64,000 nucleotides of DNA from JACRPH01 sp041665465 (lineage in GTDB: Archaea; Nanobdellota; Nanobdellia; Woesearchaeales; GW2011-AR9), in the NCBI GenBank assembly GCA_041665465.1, contig JBAYIU010000001.1, positions 744,001 to 808,000 of the forward strand. The letters run 5' to 3'. Position 1 is the first letter of the stretch, and the number at the start of each line of letters is the position of its first letter. Below, piece after piece: positions 15,566 through 24,386 of this stretch. The notes below the pieces were generated by a model. It saw only the letters and a program-made list of their open reading frames with translations. It had not been told where the DNA came from and ran no database searches. Made by a program: the position numbers and the translations under genes.

Positions 15566-17161
15566 TTACTCTTTCTTTAATAAGATTTCTGCTATTGCGG
15601 CATAAGCAGGACGAGCGACTAATACTCCAAAAGAAACTCCTACAATGGTCGTGAAGGCAAATCCTTTCAACATTCCTGCCCCAGCAAACCATAACGGAAT
15701 CATGGAAGCAACTGCAGTCAGGTATGCACCCATGATAATATACAGAGCGTTCTTGATGCGAATTTTCCAATCGGTGGCTTCTACTTCACCCCTAACCGTT
15801 TCATCAGTAATGATAACTAAATGATCTACTGCTGTTCCAATAACAATCAAGATTCCGGCAATAGCTGCTAAGTCTAAATTCCAACCCACTAAAGCTGCAA
15901 AACCTAAAACCAAAATTATTTCTGAAATAATGGTTAAAACTAAAGGGATGATTACTTTGGGCTTTTTGTATCTTATGGTAACAACTGCACTGACCGCAAT
16001 GATTGCTAATAAACCAACAAAAAGAATATTGTTAAGGAATTCCTTACCTAAAGAAGGAGAAATAGTGTCCATCTTTACTACTTCTAACTTAGTAGGTAAA
16101 CTTCCGGTAATTATGATAGTTTGCAATCTCTTCATGTTTTGAAGAGCAACCGACATGGCTTGTTGTTGGTTCAATCCCGAACCAGACCCAGAGATTTGAA
16201 TGTCCGTAGTGGCTCTTCCTTTAAGTTCAGCCCCTATTTTTAGTTTGTCAACTTCCTTATCATCCAAATATAAAGTTAAATCTTCACTGAGATAATTCTC
16301 TTGAGAAGCATCATCGCTAACTATGCTAAGTTTATTTGTTAAAGATGCTTGTCTTTCTGCTGCATCTTGACTTAAAGAAATACTAAAGAAAAAACTACAG
16401 GCGTACCCTTCTTGAACTTGGAAACAGCCTCGATTAGGATCAATCCCTGAACATTGAGCACTTCTGCATACATAAGTAATATCTTTCTTTCCACCAAAGA
16501 AAACGGTTTCATTACCAATCTTAGCTTCGAACTTGCCTTGTTTAGACAATAATTCTTTTACTTCTTCTTCAGTTACTCCGGCAATCTCAATTAAGATATA
16601 ATCTTCTCCTTCTAAATCTGAAGCTACTCGAACGGTCACATCACTTAATCCATAAACGTTTAATCTTTCCTTTAAAGTATCTACGGTACTGGTAAGATCT
16701 TCAGCAGAAACTATTTCTGTAGGTTTAAGAAGAACTCGAGTTCCTCCTTCCAGTTCTAATCCCTTACGTAAATTAGAAGTGGGGGCTTCATAAACTTTCA
16801 ACCCTAAATCCACTTTTCCGTCCAGAGAAACGTCCCTAGTTACTAAACTGTAATCCTTCTTAGTAGTTTGAATTCTTACGGTTCTGTTAGGCTCAAGCGC
16901 ACTGGTTTGAGTATAATAATCATCAAGAGTATTTATTGGTGCTCCGTTGATAGAAAGTATTCTTTCTTTAGCTAAAGGAGTAAGTTTACCGGCAGGACTT
17001 TGCATCCCTGCTTCAGAGGCAGAAGAATTACTAGAAACGCTACGAAGAGTTACTCCATCTGTACCCCATAAACGGGGTTGGATAGATACTAAAGCAAAAA
17101 CTACAAAAATGAGTAATAAGACCACTTTCCAATTGGTAAACAACTTTTTCCAAGGGATCAT
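15566..17161 (-). CDS. secD: Protein-export membrane protein SecD
   Basis: A 531-residue SecD homologue, part of the SecDF complex that aids Sec-dependent export. There is one N-terminal membrane helix (about 8-28) and a large external domain with the conserved DLGLKVYE and GLELEGGTRVLLKP segments. Five C-terminal helices carry the SecD/F signature region (AAIAGILIVIGTAVDHLVIITDE). Residues about 38-100 look like a PDZ-type insertion (SEAGM, ERILSINGAPINTLDDYY). Four cysteines at about 231-255 may form disulphides. The start is 2 bp after the secF stop, so secF-secD form one operon. Confidence 0.92.
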   Translation of the reverse strand: MIPWKKLFTNWKVVLLLIFVVFALVSIQPRLWGTDGVTLRSVSSNSSASEAGMQSPAGKLTPLAKERILSINGAPINTLDDYYTQTSALEPNRTVRIQTTKKDYSLVTRDVSLDGKVDLGLKVYEAPTSNLRKGLELEGGTRVLLKPTEIVSAEDLTSTVDTLKERLNVYGLSDVTVRVASDLEGEDYILIEIAGVTEEEVKELLSKQGKFEAKIGNETVFFGGKKDITYVCRSAQCSGIDPNRGCFQVQEGYACSFFFSISLSQDAAERQASLTNKLSIVSDDASQENYLSEDLTLYLDDKEVDKLKIGAELKGRATTDIQISGSGSGLNQQQAMSVALQNMKRLQTIIITGSLPTKLEVVKMDTISPSLGKEFLNNILFVGLLAIIAVSAVVTIRYKKPKVIIPLVLTIISEIILVLGFAALVGWNLDLAAIAGILIVIGTAVDHLVIITDETVRGEVEATDWKIRIKNALYIIMGAYLTAVASMIPLWFAGAGMLKGFAFTTIVGVSFGVLVARPAYAAIAEILLKKE

Positions 17162-17163
17162 TT

Positions 17164-18063
17164 TTATTTTACATTAACCTTTTTATGTTCTAAATATAAT
17201 CTTAAGATTGCCACATTTTGAATCCAAGTCATAATCATATCTACACACATACCGATAAGAACAATCAACATGATTTGACGAATAGTTTCACTTTGGACGA
17301 AAAATAATCCTACTAAAACTACACAGATAGTGGTAGTAGTCATAGTCATCCCAGTACTGATGGAACTATAAATTCTGCTCATAACGGTACCTTCTTTACG
17401 ATGCAATACTCTGCTAGTAAGAAGGATATCTGTATCGATAGAATATCCAATTAACATCAAGAAAGCAGCTACTCCTGCTGTGCTTAATTTCATTCCGGTA
17501 AGATTAAATACGGACATAGTAACCACAATGTCTGAAAAAGCGCAAATAATAACGGCTATACTTGGAATCCAAATTCTGAAATAAGCAATAACTACTAATC
17601 CCATTAATAAGAAGGAAACTAACAAAGCAATACCCGCTTGTTTGAAGAAACTTGCTCCGAGAGCTGCACCCATAACTTCTACCCCATAACTGGTATTCTT
17701 TAAATCTACTTTCTGACCCACAAGTTCAACAAACTTTTCTATCTGAGTTTTGTCTTGAATATCTGAATCAATAGCAATTCCACTAACTTTTCCGCTTACA
17801 CTTAAAGTACGAATGCTTACTTCATCATTAGGAAAATTACTTTTTAAGAAAGATTCTAACTCAAGGATATTGATGCCTTCAACGGAATTAATAGTAATAG
17901 TAGAACCGCCTTTCAGACTAACTCCTCGATTAAGAAAATCTCCGGTGGTATAAGTTTGAATTCCAATCTGTAGAAAGGCCCCTAATAATAAGATTATAGG
18001 AAAAATCATTAATATTTTATAATGATCCTCATACACCCGTTTAACCTTTTCCTTAAAAGACAT
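17164..18063 (-). CDS. secF: Protein-export membrane protein SecF
   Basis: A 299-residue SecF homologue: first membrane helix near residues 16-36, an external domain opening with the LNRGVSLKGGSTITI segment, then five membrane helices. The family core is seen in AGVAAFLMLIGYSIDTDILLTSRVL (conserved GYSIDTDI). It is the first gene of the secF-secD operon. A minus-strand TATA-like TTTATATATA lies at about 18085-18095, just upstream of the start. Confidence 0.92.
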   Translation of the reverse strand: MSFKEKVKRVYEDHYKILMIFPIILLLGAFLQIGIQTYTTGDFLNRGVSLKGGSTITINSVEGINILELESFLKSNFPNDEVSIRTLSVSGKVSGIAIDSDIQDKTQIEKFVELVGQKVDLKNTSYGVEVMGAALGASFFKQAGIALLVSFLLMGLVVIAYFRIWIPSIAVIICAFSDIVVTMSVFNLTGMKLSTAGVAAFLMLIGYSIDTDILLTSRVLHRKEGTVMSRIYSSISTGMTMTTTTICVVLVGLFFVQSETIRQIMLIVLIGMCVDMIMTWIQNVAILRLYLEHKKVNVK

Positions 18064-18177
18064 GATTTAAGTTAAATTTTGAAGAGTATATATAAAGATT
18101 GTGGAGATGGCGGCTTAGTAAAAAATCTTAAGTAAAACTACAATAGGATAATTTTCTTATCTCAAAAAAAAGTAAAA

Positions 18178-19284
18178 TCACTGTGGGGGCCCTATTCTCT
18201 CAAGGAAGATGCTTGCATAGTGATTATGGGGATAATTAAGCCCGATTGTTCTTTGGGTTATACTTCCAAACAAATCAATGCATAACATAGTCCCGCCTTC
18301 CTCAGAAGAAGTGTAAGGTCTTCCCAACTCAAATTTGCTAATGCCTAATGATTTTAGTTTGTCAGCATAAGCTCTTGCTCTTTCAAGACCTCCTGAAACA
18401 GCGACAAAAAAGGGATCATCGACTAAGCCACCAATATCTGCTTCAACTATAAGACCTGCACCCTCGGACTTAAATTTTAATGTCTTAGCATCAATAGCAA
18501 CGCCAAATCTACCGTGCTCGCCTGATTTTCCAACTTCACCATAAAGGATTTTGTCAGACGTATGAATAAATTCATCATAGTCCAGCATCAACATGCTTCC
18601 CCCGCCTATGAAACCTTTGGCAATATCTGCTAGTCCTGAGGGGGCGATAGGAATTCTGTGAATGCTGCTGAAATCATTTGCGTCTTTCATCGCTATGCTC
18701 TTCAAGTCATAGATTGAGTCGGCCTCGTCTCTACTTTGTTTTCTTCCTATTGGTTCAACCCATTTATCGATTGTATTAGATCCGTGAACAACTCCAATAA
18801 CATCTGTCATAGATTTATAGGTGAAGCCGCTCCTAAAACGAAAAAGATCTGTTCCTGTCAAAAAACCACCATATCCACCTTGATTAGCAGTTGGTAAATT
18901 TTCTTTAGTCAAATGTCCTTTGACAAAAAGATCAATTACTTGATTTAATGGCGCTGTTCTGTAAATTGCTCCGCTGCTTCCATGGATCATCCCTTCACCC
19001 TCATTCAGAATTGAATTAATCAGAGCTATCTGGGGACAGGTTAAATCAACCAGACTCAAAGTCCTAGGTATAGTTATAACTCTTTCATCTCCCAGAGGGA
19101 CCCTTACAACTCCCGTAGGAATTTGAATCTGTTCTGCTGCTTTTTTGAATGCCGCTTCTATTTTAGGAAACTCTTCCTTCAAATCTTTGTATGTTACTAC
19201 TAACTTTTCTGATCTGTTATCATAATAACCGATTCTTCTTCCCAATAATGATGACGCATCTTCATCATAATCATCATAATTCAT
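18178..19284 (-). CDS. Hypothetical protein, 368 aa
   Basis: A 368-residue soluble protein of unknown family. It is acidic at the N-terminus (MNYDDYDEDASS), with a Gly-rich middle (ANQGGYGGFLTGTDL) and a C-terminal alpha/beta part (AVSGGLERARAYADKLKSLGISKFELGRPY). No catalytic motif is recognised. Its start is preceded by GGAGATGAAATAAA, a ribosome binding site pattern shared with other orphan genes of the 18-23 kb block. It is probably co-expressed with the next upstream gene (42-bp gap). Accessory in character. Confidence 0.65.
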   Translation of the reverse strand: MNYDDYDEDASSLLGRRIGYYDNRSEKLVVTYKDLKEEFPKIEAAFKKAAEQIQIPTGVVRVPLGDERVITIPRTLSLVDLTCPQIALINSILNEGEGMIHGSSGAIYRTAPLNQVIDLFVKGHLTKENLPTANQGGYGGFLTGTDLFRFRSGFTYKSMTDVIGVVHGSNTIDKWVEPIGRKQSRDEADSIYDLKSIAMKDANDFSSIHRIPIAPSGLADIAKGFIGGGSMLMLDYDEFIHTSDKILYGEVGKSGEHGRFGVAIDAKTLKFKSEGAGLIVEADIGGLVDDPFFVAVSGGLERARAYADKLKSLGISKFELGRPYTSSEEGGTMLCIDLFGSITQRTIGLNYPHNHYASIFLERIGPPQ

Positions 19285-19326
19285 TTTATTTCATCTCCTT
19301 TTTTGTTTTAATTTTTTCTTATTGTT

Positions 19327-20313
19327 TTATTTTGGTTCAATAGCTCTAATTTTGTCTGTATCTGCAAAACAAGTTATAGTACGATAAAGTTCCAAAGTAG
19401 GAATGTCTTCATCATAGAGGTGTCTATACAATTTGTGAGCCTCTTCCATTACTCCTAAAGCACAGACAGGATATACTTGCACTAATCCAGTGTACTCCAT
19501 ATCCTCCGCCATTTGCATGACTCGAGCACAGGCACCCCTACATTTTATTCTCCCACTTTCGGGGTTTTCTTGACCATGGCAGAGAACAGTAATCTCCTTC
19601 TCGTCAACGGTGACATTGTAACTTCCATCTCCTGCATCATGCAATCTTCCATCACGCATCAGGCGCTTTCTTTCTCGGCTCAAGCGATCATAAAGCTTTC
19701 TTTCTCCTACCACCATGACTCGAAAAGAAACCCCTTTCTGACTCAGATCAAGTAAACGCCCCTTTACTGCGCTGGGTAGAGCATAATCTTCGAAGAAATC
19801 TTCTCTGTTCTCAGAACCATATTCCTTTATTCCCATATGTAAGTCGTTGACAAACAGCAATAAGTCAGCGGACTTACCCTGCTCATGAGCATACTCAATT
19901 ATTTTCAGAGATTCTTCTAAAGCGTGTAGAGGCTGTTGGGGCATTAAATCCATATTTCTTAATTCGGGAATGTAATGGCCACCTTCTACCAAAATATGAT
20001 CCCCCATCCCATCAACCAAAGATCGAACCATCTCATCAATAGCTTGAGTCTGACCACGTAATTCTGTCAGTTCTTCTCCATTATAAGCTAAAGTTTCAAA
20101 CCCACGAGCACAATGGGGGTTGCCACATTTTCTTCTCCATCCGCTTAAGCGATCGCCTAGTACCTCGACAGGAACTTCAGAAAGGTTTTCTTCCGTTCTT
20201 TGATGATCTACAGGTACAGCCCGCAATTCAATACCCTTTTCTCCGAATTGTTCCACTAAGTAAAACAAGCCGGCGCCAAAGGGTTTCGCTTCCGAACAAG
20301 GGATAGTGGTCAT
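19327..20313 (-). CDS. Hypothetical protein, 328 aa, cysteine pairs
   Basis: A 328-residue soluble protein. Cysteine pairs occur in CGNPHCARGF (about residues 88-97) and CHGQENPESGRIKCRGACAR (about 245-264), and could bind metal. ADLLLFVNDLHMGI looks like an alpha/beta core strand with acidic residues, and SFRVMVVGERKLYDRL like a second. No family is recognised. The start is preceded by AAAAAGAGGCAAAACAAA. It is divergent from the third Lrp-type regulator gene (20465) across about 150 bp, so it is a candidate target of that regulator. Confidence 0.62.
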   Translation of the reverse strand: MTTIPCSEAKPFGAGLFYLVEQFGEKGIELRAVPVDHQRTEENLSEVPVEVLGDRLSGWRRKCGNPHCARGFETLAYNGEELTELRGQTQAIDEMVRSLVDGMGDHILVEGGHYIPELRNMDLMPQQPLHALEESLKIIEYAHEQGKSADLLLFVNDLHMGIKEYGSENREDFFEDYALPSAVKGRLLDLSQKGVSFRVMVVGERKLYDRLSRERKRLMRDGRLHDAGDGSYNVTVDEKEITVLCHGQENPESGRIKCRGACARVMQMAEDMEYTGLVQVYPVCALGVMEEAHKLYRHLYDEDIPTLELYRTITCFADTDKIRAIEPK

Positions 20314-20400
20314 TTTGTTTTGCCTCTTTTTATTTTATTTTTGTTTGATTTCGTTTTTGATGAGTAGTAACGACTGTTAAGATATTAAAAATCTTTTAGT

Positions 20401-20456
20401 ATTATTTTTGCATATTAGAAATATTTATAAGTAAATAATGATTTAATGCCAATAAT
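20401..20456 (+). promoter_or_regulatory. Promoter with imperfect inverted repeat before the third Lrp-type gene
   Basis: ATTATTTTTGCAT (20401-20413) and ATGCCAATAAT (20446-20456) are an imperfect inverted repeat around a TATA-like ATATTTATAA (20421-20430). The gene starts at 20465. The intergenic region also lies upstream of the divergent 328-aa gene, so a regulator bound here could control both. Operator function is inferred. Confidence 0.4.
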
Positions 20457-20464
20457 AAGACAAA

Positions 20465-21448
20465 ATGTACAAAATTGATTTAAAAGATAGAAAGATCCTT
20501 TCTTTGCTAGATTTGAATGCAAGGATGCCCCTTACGAAATTAGCCAGAAAGGTTGCCTTAAGCCGGCAAGTGGTAGAATATCGTATAAAACGGTTGCGAG
20601 AAGAAAAGGTTATCTTGGGCGTTAAAGCTGTGTTTGACAGTGCAGTAGTAGGATATAATTGGTATCGAGTAATGTTACGTCTCTTAAACATCAACAAAGA
20701 ACAAAAAGCAGAAATCATTTCTTATCTTAAGAATCACCCCCACGTCTTCTGGTTAGGAGAAGTAGGAGAAGATTGGGACATAGTAGTAAACTTTGTTTGC
20801 AAAGACAATTTCCAATTTAATAAAATCTTTGAAGAAGTTGCTTCAAAGTATGGTGCATTCATTCTAGATTATGAAGTGTTGATTTATCTAAATGTTTACG
20901 ATCTAGAACGATCTTATCTCTTAGAGAAAAAAGAAACAAGAAAGAATTTCTTTCATGAGATGAGGACAAATTCAAAAATACAGTTAGACCAATTAGATCG
21001 AGAGATTATCAAAGTGATAAGTCAAGACGCTTGGATTTCAAATTTACAATTGGGTCAAAAATTAAAGGTTAGTGGAAATACCATTAAAAACAGAATAGAA
21101 GAAATGCAAAAGAATAAGCTTCTGTTAGGTTTTAGGTTGTTTCTAAATCCTTCTGTTTTGGGGTATCAATCTTTTATGTTGTTTCTGAAGGTCAATAGGT
21201 TAAACCTAGAAAGGGAAAAAATGCTCTTTGCCTATTTTAAAACAAATCCCAACATCACTTTTGCAGTTAAACAGATGGGAGATTATCGTATTGGATTGGA
21301 AATAGAAACAAAAACAGTCCAAGAGTTTCAAGACATCTTTATCGAAATTAGAGGAAAATTTAGCGATATGATTACTGACTTTGATTCTTTCCCTTTGTTT
21401 AAAGATCATAAGATTAATTATTTCCCAGAAGGTTGTTTAGAAGAATAA
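20465..21448 (+). CDS. Lrp/AsnC-type transcriptional regulator, two modules
   Basis: A 327-residue protein in two Lrp-like modules. Module 1 has the winged HTH IDLKDRKILSLLDLNARMPLTKLARKVALS and VEYRIKRLREEKVI, then a RAM-like region (HVFWLGEVGEDWDIVVNFV). Module 2 starts near residue 174 (QLDQLDREIIKVISQDAWISNLQLGQKLKVS) with its own RAM-like part. It sits inside a block of unrecognised minus-strand genes and is divergent from one of them. Third of four related regulators; effector unknown. Confidence 0.87.
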   Translation: MYKIDLKDRKILSLLDLNARMPLTKLARKVALSRQVVEYRIKRLREEKVILGVKAVFDSAVVGYNWYRVMLRLLNINKEQKAEIISYLKNHPHVFWLGEVGEDWDIVVNFVCKDNFQFNKIFEEVASKYGAFILDYEVLIYLNVYDLERSYLLEKKETRKNFFHEMRTNSKIQLDQLDREIIKVISQDAWISNLQLGQKLKVSGNTIKNRIEEMQKNKLLLGFRLFLNPSVLGYQSFMLFLKVNRLNLEREKMLFAYFKTNPNITFAVKQMGDYRIGLEIETKTVQEFQDIFIEIRGKFSDMITDFDSFPLFKDHKINYFPEGCLEE

Positions 21449-21454
21449 AAGTGA

Positions 21455-22036
21455 TTATTTCCAGTGATCACATAAGATTGCATCCTTCCCATTCATCTGT
21501 TCTATCGCTTTAAGATAAGCTGCATCAGCTACCACCTGTAATTCTTCTTTCTCTCTAATTAAGACTAGTTCGTACGCTTTTAGTCCTCCGCCGCATTGGG
21601 AAACTTCTAAAACGACTACTTCAGGAGAAGATTTCTCGGAAAAGTTGTCCAAGTCGTGAAGATTTATCTCAAATAGATACTTAGACGGACCATACCTTTC
21701 TCCACCATAAAATTCTAATTTAATAGCATTAGAATTTACCTTATGCTCTAGAGGACAGTTGGTTAGTCCAGCGATATAACATTCTTCAAAAAAAGACTTA
21801 GATAGAGCTTCATTCTCATAAGGAGATAAATGTTCATCTAATCTCTTCGCTAATAGTTCAACTAAATGTTTATACTCAGGTAAAATTTTTCTTACACAAG
21901 TTTTACCCACAATTTCTATTCCAGCAGGTCGATGGTTTAACTTTTGTTCTAAGGAAGAAGTATTTTTATCCTTTTCCCCACTGCAAGCTAAAGTTAGCGC
22001 TGCTAGTGTTCCAATTAATAATTTATGTAATTTCAT
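21455..22036 (-). CDS. Putative lipoprotein, 193 aa
   Basis: A 193-residue protein with a lipoprotein-type signal peptide: MKLHKLLIGTLAALTLACSG places a lipobox (LTLAC) at residues 14-18, so the mature protein would be anchored at Cys18 outside the cell. The mature part is acidic and mixed alpha/beta, with several cysteines (TCVRKIL, ECYIAGLTNC, QCGGGL, ILCDHW) that may form disulphides. No family is recognised. Start: ATG after CAGGAGAAATAAAA. It is probably in one transcript with the two upstream minus-strand genes. Confidence 0.68.
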   Translation of the reverse strand: MKLHKLLIGTLAALTLACSGEKDKNTSSLEQKLNHRPAGIEIVGKTCVRKILPEYKHLVELLAKRLDEHLSPYENEALSKSFFEECYIAGLTNCPLEHKVNSNAIKLEFYGGERYGPSKYLFEINLHDLDNFSEKSSPEVVVLEVSQCGGGLKAYELVLIREKEELQVVADAAYLKAIEQMNGKDAILCDHWK

Positions 22037-22057
22037 TTTTATTTCTCCTGTTTAAGA

Positions 22058-22894
22058 TTAATGTTGGTAATACAATTCTTCTATTTCTTCTTCGAAAAGA
22101 GTATTATTCATAACATAACGTTTTGACACTTCTAAAATCTCTTCCATGGACGGACATCTAGTGCTTAGCTGACGTACTCCACGAATGAAACCATCATACC
22201 TTAAACCGCATTCACATGTAGCCCCTAATTGCACTCCTCCACCCATAAATTTAGTATTCAACCAGGAAGGTCGCGCAATTGGTCCTTCTTTGGCCTTGGC
22301 TTTAATATAATCTGGTGCCAAAAGGATAAGTGTAAAATTTCGGGGGTTACTTGGAGCGTCTCTTACCCTAGCCATATTAACCTCATAATCGGCTTCGGTT
22401 GGTCCTAAGATTCTTAACAATAGTTTTTGTTCTTCAGAATTATAATCACTAAGTTCTCGAGAAGGGTCTATATCAAGACTTACGTTACCATCTTTTCTAT
22501 GATTGTCAGAGAATCTTATTTTGGTTAAATCAATAGTCACTGTATCAGAAGCATCTTTAACTGCATTAAAATCATCTGTAGAGACAGCGTAATCTTTTGA
22601 TAAGACAGACATCTTTCTAATGGTGTCAATATGTTTTAAAAGGGGATTAGCAGTTTCTCGGGTGATTCTTAAGGTTGGCATGCCCCTTTCTAAGGAATAG
22701 ACAAACCCATCAGCAGGAATATAAGATCCTCTTAAGCCGTGATCGTATCCCTCTGCCCAAGGATCTCTTACATCGAGACCTTCTTGCATTAACTCATCTA
22801 CATGTCTTAAAGTTCCAGGAATAATTCTTCCGTATTTTCTGAAATCTCCTTCAATGTTTTCAAGGTTTCCGTTCTTTTGTGCGGATTTATCCAT
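22058..22894 (-). CDS. Hypothetical protein, 278 aa
   Basis: A 278-residue soluble protein of unknown family, with DFRKYGRIIPGTLRHVDEL near the start, a DTVTIDLTKIRFSDN strand region, and a C-terminal part with GATCECGLRYDGF (two cysteines) and an acidic helical end (TLFEEEIEELYYQH). No catalytic motif is recognised. Its ATG is preceded by AAAGGAGATGATTAAAA, the ribosome binding site type repeated in this block. It begins 2 bp after the stop of the upstream 126-aa membrane protein gene, so the pair is an operon. Confidence 0.65.
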   Translation of the reverse strand: MDKSAQKNGNLENIEGDFRKYGRIIPGTLRHVDELMQEGLDVRDPWAEGYDHGLRGSYIPADGFVYSLERGMPTLRITRETANPLLKHIDTIRKMSVLSKDYAVSTDDFNAVKDASDTVTIDLTKIRFSDNHRKDGNVSLDIDPSRELSDYNSEEQKLLLRILGPTEADYEVNMARVRDAPSNPRNFTLILLAPDYIKAKAKEGPIARPSWLNTKFMGGGVQLGATCECGLRYDGFIRGVRQLSTRCPSMEEILEVSKRYVMNNTLFEEEIEELYYQH

Positions 22895-22896
22895 TT

Positions 22897-23277
22897 TTAA
22901 TCATCTCCTTTGGCTATGTTCTTGTAAAAACATTCCTGCACAGCATGTTGATGAGCTTCTATTTCGGGAATTCCTTCCTTTAGTTGATCAGACAGTTCTG
23001 TCCGATAACATCTAGAGTCGCAGAGAATTCTAGTCAACAAAAATCCTTCCGGGGTAGAACGACCCTCATCTGTCAAGACCACCATTTCCACATAAGCTTG
23101 ACAATCTTTAATTTGTTCTCGTTCAATACGTTCACGATAAGCTGGACTACCTCTAAAATAATATACTGCTCCAATTATTAATCCAGCCGTCAGTAACGAA
23201 ACAAGACCAAGTTCTTTGTAATCTACCCATAAATCAACAACTTTGTTTTTAAGACCCAAAACTTTTTTATTTAACAT
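22897..23277 (-). CDS. Single-pass membrane protein, 126 aa
   Basis: A 126-residue protein with a basic N-terminal region (LNKKVLGLKNKVVDLW), one probable membrane helix at about residues 24-45 (GLVSLLTAGLIIGAVYYF), and an outer or cytoplasmic domain with four cysteines (DCQAYVEM, ILCDSRCYR, VQECFYK). It is the first gene of the 22.0-23.3 kb minus-strand unit and is preceded by AAAAGGAGATGAAATAAT. It is divergent from the fourth Lrp-type gene, whose inverted repeat lies in the shared intergenic region. Function unknown. Confidence 0.6.
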   Translation of the reverse strand: MLNKKVLGLKNKVVDLWVDYKELGLVSLLTAGLIIGAVYYFRGSPAYRERIEREQIKDCQAYVEMVVLTDEGRSTPEGFLLTRILCDSRCYRTELSDQLKEGIPEIEAHQHAVQECFYKNIAKGDD

Positions 23278-23360
23278 ATTATTTCATCTCCTTTTTTTCC
23301 TTGTTTGTTTCTCTTAACAAGTAGTAACCCGAGCCAATACTTAAATATTCTGAGAAGAAT

Positions 23361-23407
23361 TTTTATCAAAAACAATATATTTATAAAATAAAATGATTTT
23401 GATAAAA
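23361..23407 (+). promoter_or_regulatory. Perfect inverted repeat flanking the fourth Lrp-type promoter
   Basis: TTTTATCAAAA (23361-23371) and its exact reverse complement TTTTGATAAAA (23397-23407) flank a TATA-like ATATATTTATAAAA (about 23375-23388). The gene starts 3 bp after the right arm. An 11-bp perfect inverted repeat around a core promoter is a strong candidate operator for a dimeric regulator, most simply the Lrp-type protein encoded next. It may also control the divergent 126-aa gene. Confidence 0.6.
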
Positions 23408-23410
23408 TAA

Positions 23411-24370
23411 ATGATCTTAGACTTGTTTGATAAGAGAATTATCTTAGAATTAGAAAGAGATTCTTCTCAATCCATCTCTCAACTTGCCAAGAAAATCAGG
23501 CGATCAAAAGAGTTTGTGAATTTTAGAATTCGTCGTTTGGAACAAGAGGAAATTATTTTAGGTTACAGCGCCATAGTGGATATGTCCAAACTAGGATATT
23601 TCACGTTTAGAATTTATTTGAAATGGCAAAATATGACTCAAGATCAGAAACAAAAATTTTATAAGGAGATAAAAATCAAGGAAAACATTTGGACCACTAC
23701 CGTTCTTCATGAGAAATGGGATTTCGCTTTTTTTGTGGGAGTGAAATCAACGGATAACTTCCACAAGATGTGGAGTGAAATTCAACTGAATTATAAGGAT
23801 AAGATTGCAGAGAGCAAAATTGCTATTTACGCACCAGTTCATAACTTTAACAAACGCTTTTTTGTGGATTTTGAGGATAAGAGAGAGGTTATGGAAAGAG
23901 TTTACGGAAAGGGACCTTTAGTAAGCTTTGATGAACTGGATGAAAGAATCATTAAATTATATTCTATCAATGTCAGAGAACCACTCACTAAAATAGCCAA
24001 AAAAATGGAAGTTACTTCTGAGACAATCAGAAAAAGAATTCTTTCGTTGGAAAAGAATAAAATAATCACCGGGTACAAAATTAACCTGAATCTGCAAAAG
24101 ATGGATCATCAAGGATATCGAGTAGACTTTTTACTAAATTCTATTAAAAGAAACAAAGAATTGTTTGAATACCTCAAACAACATCGATATTTCTATCAAA
24201 TAAATGATTCGATTGGAGGAGCAGATTTTGAAACGGAGATTGTGGTCAGGGATCTAAATCATCTTTTAGAAATATTGGAAGAAGTAGTAAAAAGATTTAG
24301 TGATGTAATCCGAGGATATGAATACTTTGGATACACCGAATTCCCGACGTTATCTATGGTGCCAGATTAA
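23411..24370 (+). CDS. Lrp/AsnC-type transcriptional regulator, two modules
   Basis: A 319-residue protein in two Lrp-like modules. Module 1 has the winged HTH LFDKRIILELERDSSQSISQLAKKIRRS and VNFRIRRLEQEEII, then a RAM-like region (TVLHEKWDFAFFVG). Module 2 begins near residue 173 (SFDELDERIIKLYSINVREPLTKIAKKMEVT). Fourth related regulator in the window and the one with the clearest operator-like sequence. It closes the block of orphan genes before CTP synthase. Confidence 0.87.
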   Translation: MILDLFDKRIILELERDSSQSISQLAKKIRRSKEFVNFRIRRLEQEEIILGYSAIVDMSKLGYFTFRIYLKWQNMTQDQKQKFYKEIKIKENIWTTTVLHEKWDFAFFVGVKSTDNFHKMWSEIQLNYKDKIAESKIAIYAPVHNFNKRFFVDFEDKREVMERVYGKGPLVSFDELDERIIKLYSINVREPLTKIAKKMEVTSETIRKRILSLEKNKIITGYKINLNLQKMDHQGYRVDFLLNSIKRNKELFEYLKQHRYFYQINDSIGGADFETEIVVRDLNHLLEILEEVVKRFSDVIRGYEYFGYTEFPTLSMVPD

Positions 24371-24386
24371 AATTTAAAAAACAAAA

